Shown piece after piece: positions 60,686 through 64,000 of a stretch of 64,000 bases of DNA. Below the pieces are notes generated by a model. That model was not told the DNA's origin. It saw only the letters and a list, made by a program, of their open reading frames with translations, and did not search any database. The stretch is taken from NCBI GenBank assembly GCA_910592205.1, contig CAJVPJ010000001.1, positions 1 to 64,000 on the forward strand. The letters are read 5' to 3'. The position numbers and the translations under genes were made by a program. This stretch comes from Paraglomus occultum. Lineage: Eukaryota > Glomeromycota > Glomeromycetes > Paraglomerales > Paraglomeraceae. Position 1 is the stretch's first letter, and each line of letters begins with the position of its first letter.

Positions 60686-60919
60686 TCTACGTAAAGCAAC
60701 ACATTGTTTCTTGGAAGGGCATGTTTCAATATTTATAATAAAATTTGGGGTGTGTCCCTCATTTTATCCCCATATTCATGTGCCCCAACTGTTGCGTAGT
60801 TACTTTCCCCCTTCTCTTTCCCAGTCGACTCCCCTTGTTATATTCCCAACAGCGGCCGTTCTCGTTCCAAAAGTTGAGGAAACTGCCCTTTCTACCTGTA
60901 ACTTTACCGTCTCTAAACC
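60686..60919. promoter_or_regulatory. Shared HECT ligase/Rab5 upstream region
   Basis: The HECT ligase (minus) and Rab5 (plus) start codons are 234 bases apart, so both promoters must lie here or overlap the genes. A pyrimidine-rich stretch (CCCCCTTCTCTTTCCCAG at about 60807) precedes the Rab5 start. No defined factor site can be assigned. Confidence 0.45.
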
Positions 60920-62461
60920 ATGTCAGTTCCAAACAAACCACTTTCAAGTACCGGCAGACTATATCAATTCAAGCTTGTTTTACTAGGTAACGAGATATTA
61001 CGAAACACTTTCTCAGGAGTGATCATGTCGTTCTCATGCGGATTTTAGTTATTTCTGAACAGAGCTCTCTTCGAGCTTTTATTCTATGTTATGTGCTTCA
61101 CCCGAGTCATTTACTGTTGCTTATCGATTCTTGTCTGTTTTGACAACAAACAAGGCGAGTCGGCTGTCGGCAAATCAAGGTTCGTGCAAAACCTTCCGTT
61201 TAACATAGACGAAGCGGAAGCTTGCTACCTTTGAAGACCGTTCAAGCAGTCTTTGTCGTGCGAAGTTGACAATGTAAACCGCGCGAACCGACACTAATAC
61301 CAGTTGATTCCTTTCTCTGGTCGCAATTGCTTTACTAAACTGTGGGATATTTTTCTTTCCTTTCTCTATGATAGCTTGGTATTGCGTTTCGTTAAAGATC
61401 AGTTTGATGACTACAAAGAGAGTACTATTGGAGGTAGGATCTTTATACTTAGCCGGGAGATACTGCGCATTCGTTTTTCACGCAGGAAAATGGTTTCGTT
61501 TCTGTAGCTGCTTTTCTTACACAGACAATTAGTCTCGATGATAATACTATCGTTAAGTTTGAGATCTGGTACGTTTTTTGTTTTTTTGCGTTGTAAAAAG
61601 ATTTATATTTATTCAATACGTTGCTAATATAATCGCCAACCTTTCGTATAGGGATACAGCAGGACAAGAACGTTACAAGGTATGTATTTCTGATGCGTGC
61701 GCATATACGATTATTCGAATAGAATTTATATCAAAAGTGTTGTTTTTTTCTTTGTTTCTTTTTGTTGCACGCAGAGTTTGGCGCCAATGTATTACAGGAA
61801 TGCGAATTGTGCTGTTGTAGTTTATGATATAACTCAGGCGGTAGGTCTAAAGCTATATGTTTATCTTTTTATTGTTGAAAGTTCTTGGGCTGATTTGATT
61901 TTTAAATTCTAAAAGTCGTCTCTGGAAAAAGCCAAGGCTTGGGTAAAGGAACTACAAAGACAGGCAGATCCAAATATCGTGATTGCACTTGCTGGTAATA
62001 AATGCGACCTTGCCGACCGTAGGGCGATCGAGACCGAGGTAGATTACATTCTGTGTTTTTTCTCAGTTCATCTCTACTATTGCTTGTTAATAATAGCCCT
62101 ACTTTGCACTTGCACTAACAGGAAGCAAAAGCTTACGCAAATGAAGCAGATCTCCTTTTCTTTGAAACATCGGCCAAGACATCAATCAACGTAAATGAGC
62201 TCTTCACGGAAATAGGTCAGTATTACCTGGCATTTCTTTTTATGAGTTTAATTAATTATGTATTAATTAACTGATATGCAACAATTGACTACGATCTAAA
62301 TCTCGACTGTTACAAACTGTAATGCACCGACTTGTCCATCTACAGCAAAAAAGATGCCACTTGAGTTAGCAGCCAACTCGCGTCAACGGAACGGATCGGA
62401 CGGCAGAGGAGGAGTAGACCTGTCGCAGGCGTCGCCGAATGCCGGCAACTGTGGGTGCTAA
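60920..62461 (+). CDS. YPT5: Rab5-type small GTPase
   Basis: Nine exons (60920-60986, 61155-61179, 61375-61433, 61508-61568, 61652-61679, 61775-61840, 61916-62038, 62122-62215, 62346-62461) encode 212 residues. All nucleotide-binding motifs are present: GESAVGKSS (P loop), WDTAGQERY (G3), GNKCDLA (G4) and ETSAKT (G5). The effector region [17 protein letters not shown] and [20 protein letters not shown] are Rab5 hallmarks. The C terminus CGC is the double-prenylation signal. The protein controls early-endosome fusion and should act on the same route as the neighbouring Tlg1 SNARE. Exon 2 is only 25 bases. The first exons of Rab5 and the HECT ligase face away from each other. Confidence 0.96.
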
Positions 62462-64000
62462 GTTGAGCCTTCTATACATGACTAATATCAGCTTACCAAG
62501 TGCGAAACTATTAAACAAACTGTCCCTGATTTGTATTTTCCTGTATGAAGATTTCATTTGCCTGTGCTTAGGCTTTTTCCATGACTCACTTTGCTTCCCA
62601 ATTTCATTTGTTCATATCTCGCAACTCTTGCCGGTAACATCTTTAGCATTTCCGATTAATGCTGTTCTGCCATCATTTTTTGGTAGTTAAATTATGTCCG
62701 TAGAGGCCACAGAGGCCATTCAATAAACCTTGTATCATTTTCTTATTGTCTTTAAACACATATTTTTGCGTTTCCCATTCAATTTGATGGAATTGTTCAC
62801 ATATATTTAATGAGAAAAATGTTGATTGCTACTGGCATCAATTATTTGTGTAACAATATAATAATAAAGGTGTTGAAAGAAATGGTAGCAACAAAAAAAA
62901 AGGTTCTCTGCATACGTGAGGAAATCAGAAGATTTGCTTAATTAGTAACTGAGGACATGCAACCACAAAGTCCAGACAGAGAAAGTGCATAAATAATGTT
63001 GCACAAAATTGTTAATACATAGTGAATCCCGCTAACAAGAGGGTAGAAAACGTAAGACGCAATTTCCAAGTAAATAATGGGTTTCACTATGTGCCTATCA
63101 GGCAATCAAGGAAAAATCTTGGTTGTTTGAAATATTGAAGAGAAAAATTATCGTTTTAAATTGGATCATTAATACGAGAGTCTCGATATACGACATGCTA
63201 TGTAATATATCGACAGATTAGAACAGAAATCGTAAAACAAAAAAAAGTTATCCATCTTGTCGTATGCAAGTTAATTCTTGATATAAGGACATACTTTCCA
63301 TACCGAGCGTGTCGCTATACCGAGACATACTCAATGGCATTCGCAAGCGCAACAACGGCGAGAGCATATCTTACTCAAGTAATATTCTCACTAATTCATC
63401 GATAGATTCTGTTTCAATGCTGTCAATGCATCAACGTTGTTTTTGAAATCTACTCCCGAAGATAGGTGTTCCAGCATGTAAAACGTTTAGTTTGGCATGT
63501 TTGCAGACATTGACTATGATGACTATACCGCAAAGTGTGGGACGATATTGTGTATGTTTTTGTACAATTGAAATCAATCAGCCGAAATGAACAGCATGTA
63601 GACAATGCGTCACACCATCTGCTGATGAACGTCGGCGCGTCTGACTGCATAATTTAATCACATGGAAGTATCAGGCTTTCGTGAGTAACAACAACCCCCG
63701 AAAGATGACGTCTATTATTTTATAGATATGTTACAGTAATACGATCAGATGACTTTTCAATAATTTAAGTTAACCCTTATTGTACAAAGCTTCGGTTCTT
63801 ACTTTGATCAAATGGAAAAACATATCTAATGCTTTTTCTAGTAATTGCGAAAATCACTGAAGTATGCAAATTGTCATAACAAACGGGAAATTTTTATCAT
63901 CACGATCGTTATTATAACGTTGTTCATGTGGTAGTTGTCGCTTTAACCGTTTTGGTAAGGAAGCTTTTGATAATATCTTTAGAAGAGGAGGACATAATGA
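62462..64000. other. Intergenic, nothing identified
   Basis: After the Rab5 stop I see only AT-rich sequence with short, motif-free open frames on both strands (for example 62366-62557 and 63450-63650 on minus). No repeat with clear ends was noticed. Confidence 0.4.

Overview
The window looks like intron-rich, AT-rich nuclear DNA from an early-diverging fungus. A Glomeromycotina-type genome (Rhizophagus and relatives) is my best guess. The reasons are short spliceosomal introns in nearly every gene, fungal versions of NTE1, TPC1, TLG1, YPT5 and a MEP/AMT ammonium transporter, two BTB/BACK/SPRY proteins, and a WD40-plus-TRP-like channel, with decayed DNA transposons between genes. The lineage is an inference from family content. 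No rRNA, convincing tRNA, CRISPR array, plasmid or viral gene is visible.

Layout. 1-2087 has no gene I can support. 2088-4082 holds an I78-type peptidase inhibitor and the mitochondrial thiamine pyrophosphate carrier TPC1. 5133-11472 is a 30-exon telomerase reverse transcriptase; its open reading frame continues upstream into an OB-like module that could be a TPP1/Tpz1-like domain. 11473-16240 is non-coding with a pogo/Tigger-like deletion derivative. 16241-17728 and 25662-27253 are BTB-SPRY paralogues, with a coiled-coil pseudogene and an ammonium transporter between them. 27254-33099 is repeat-bearing non-coding DNA. 33100-36968 encodes the WD40-TRP-like channel, followed by a broken copy of one of its exons and a Tc1-like relic. 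40958-44458 holds a small unknown protein and a short TDRD3 homologue with an RGG tail. 46836-62461 is a dense block: a PPxY single-pass membrane protein, NTE1, TLG1/syntaxin-6, an AZUL-HECT ubiquitin ligase and Rab5. The rest is non-coding.

Exon models were built by hand from splice signals, reading-frame phase and protein similarity. For each major multi-exon gene the exon lengths sum to a whole number of codons. Individual boundaries may be off by a base or so.

Functional themes. NTE1, TLG1, Rab5, the PPxY membrane protein and the HECT ligase all concern membranes, trafficking or ubiquitin and lie together, two pairs being head-to-head over about 200 bp. TERT and TDRD3 are genome and RNA maintenance genes. 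The most notable observations are two introns with minor-spliceosome (U12) signals, one GT-AG in TERT and one AT-AC in TLG1, and the possible covalent joining of a telomerase-recruitment-like OB module to TERT.
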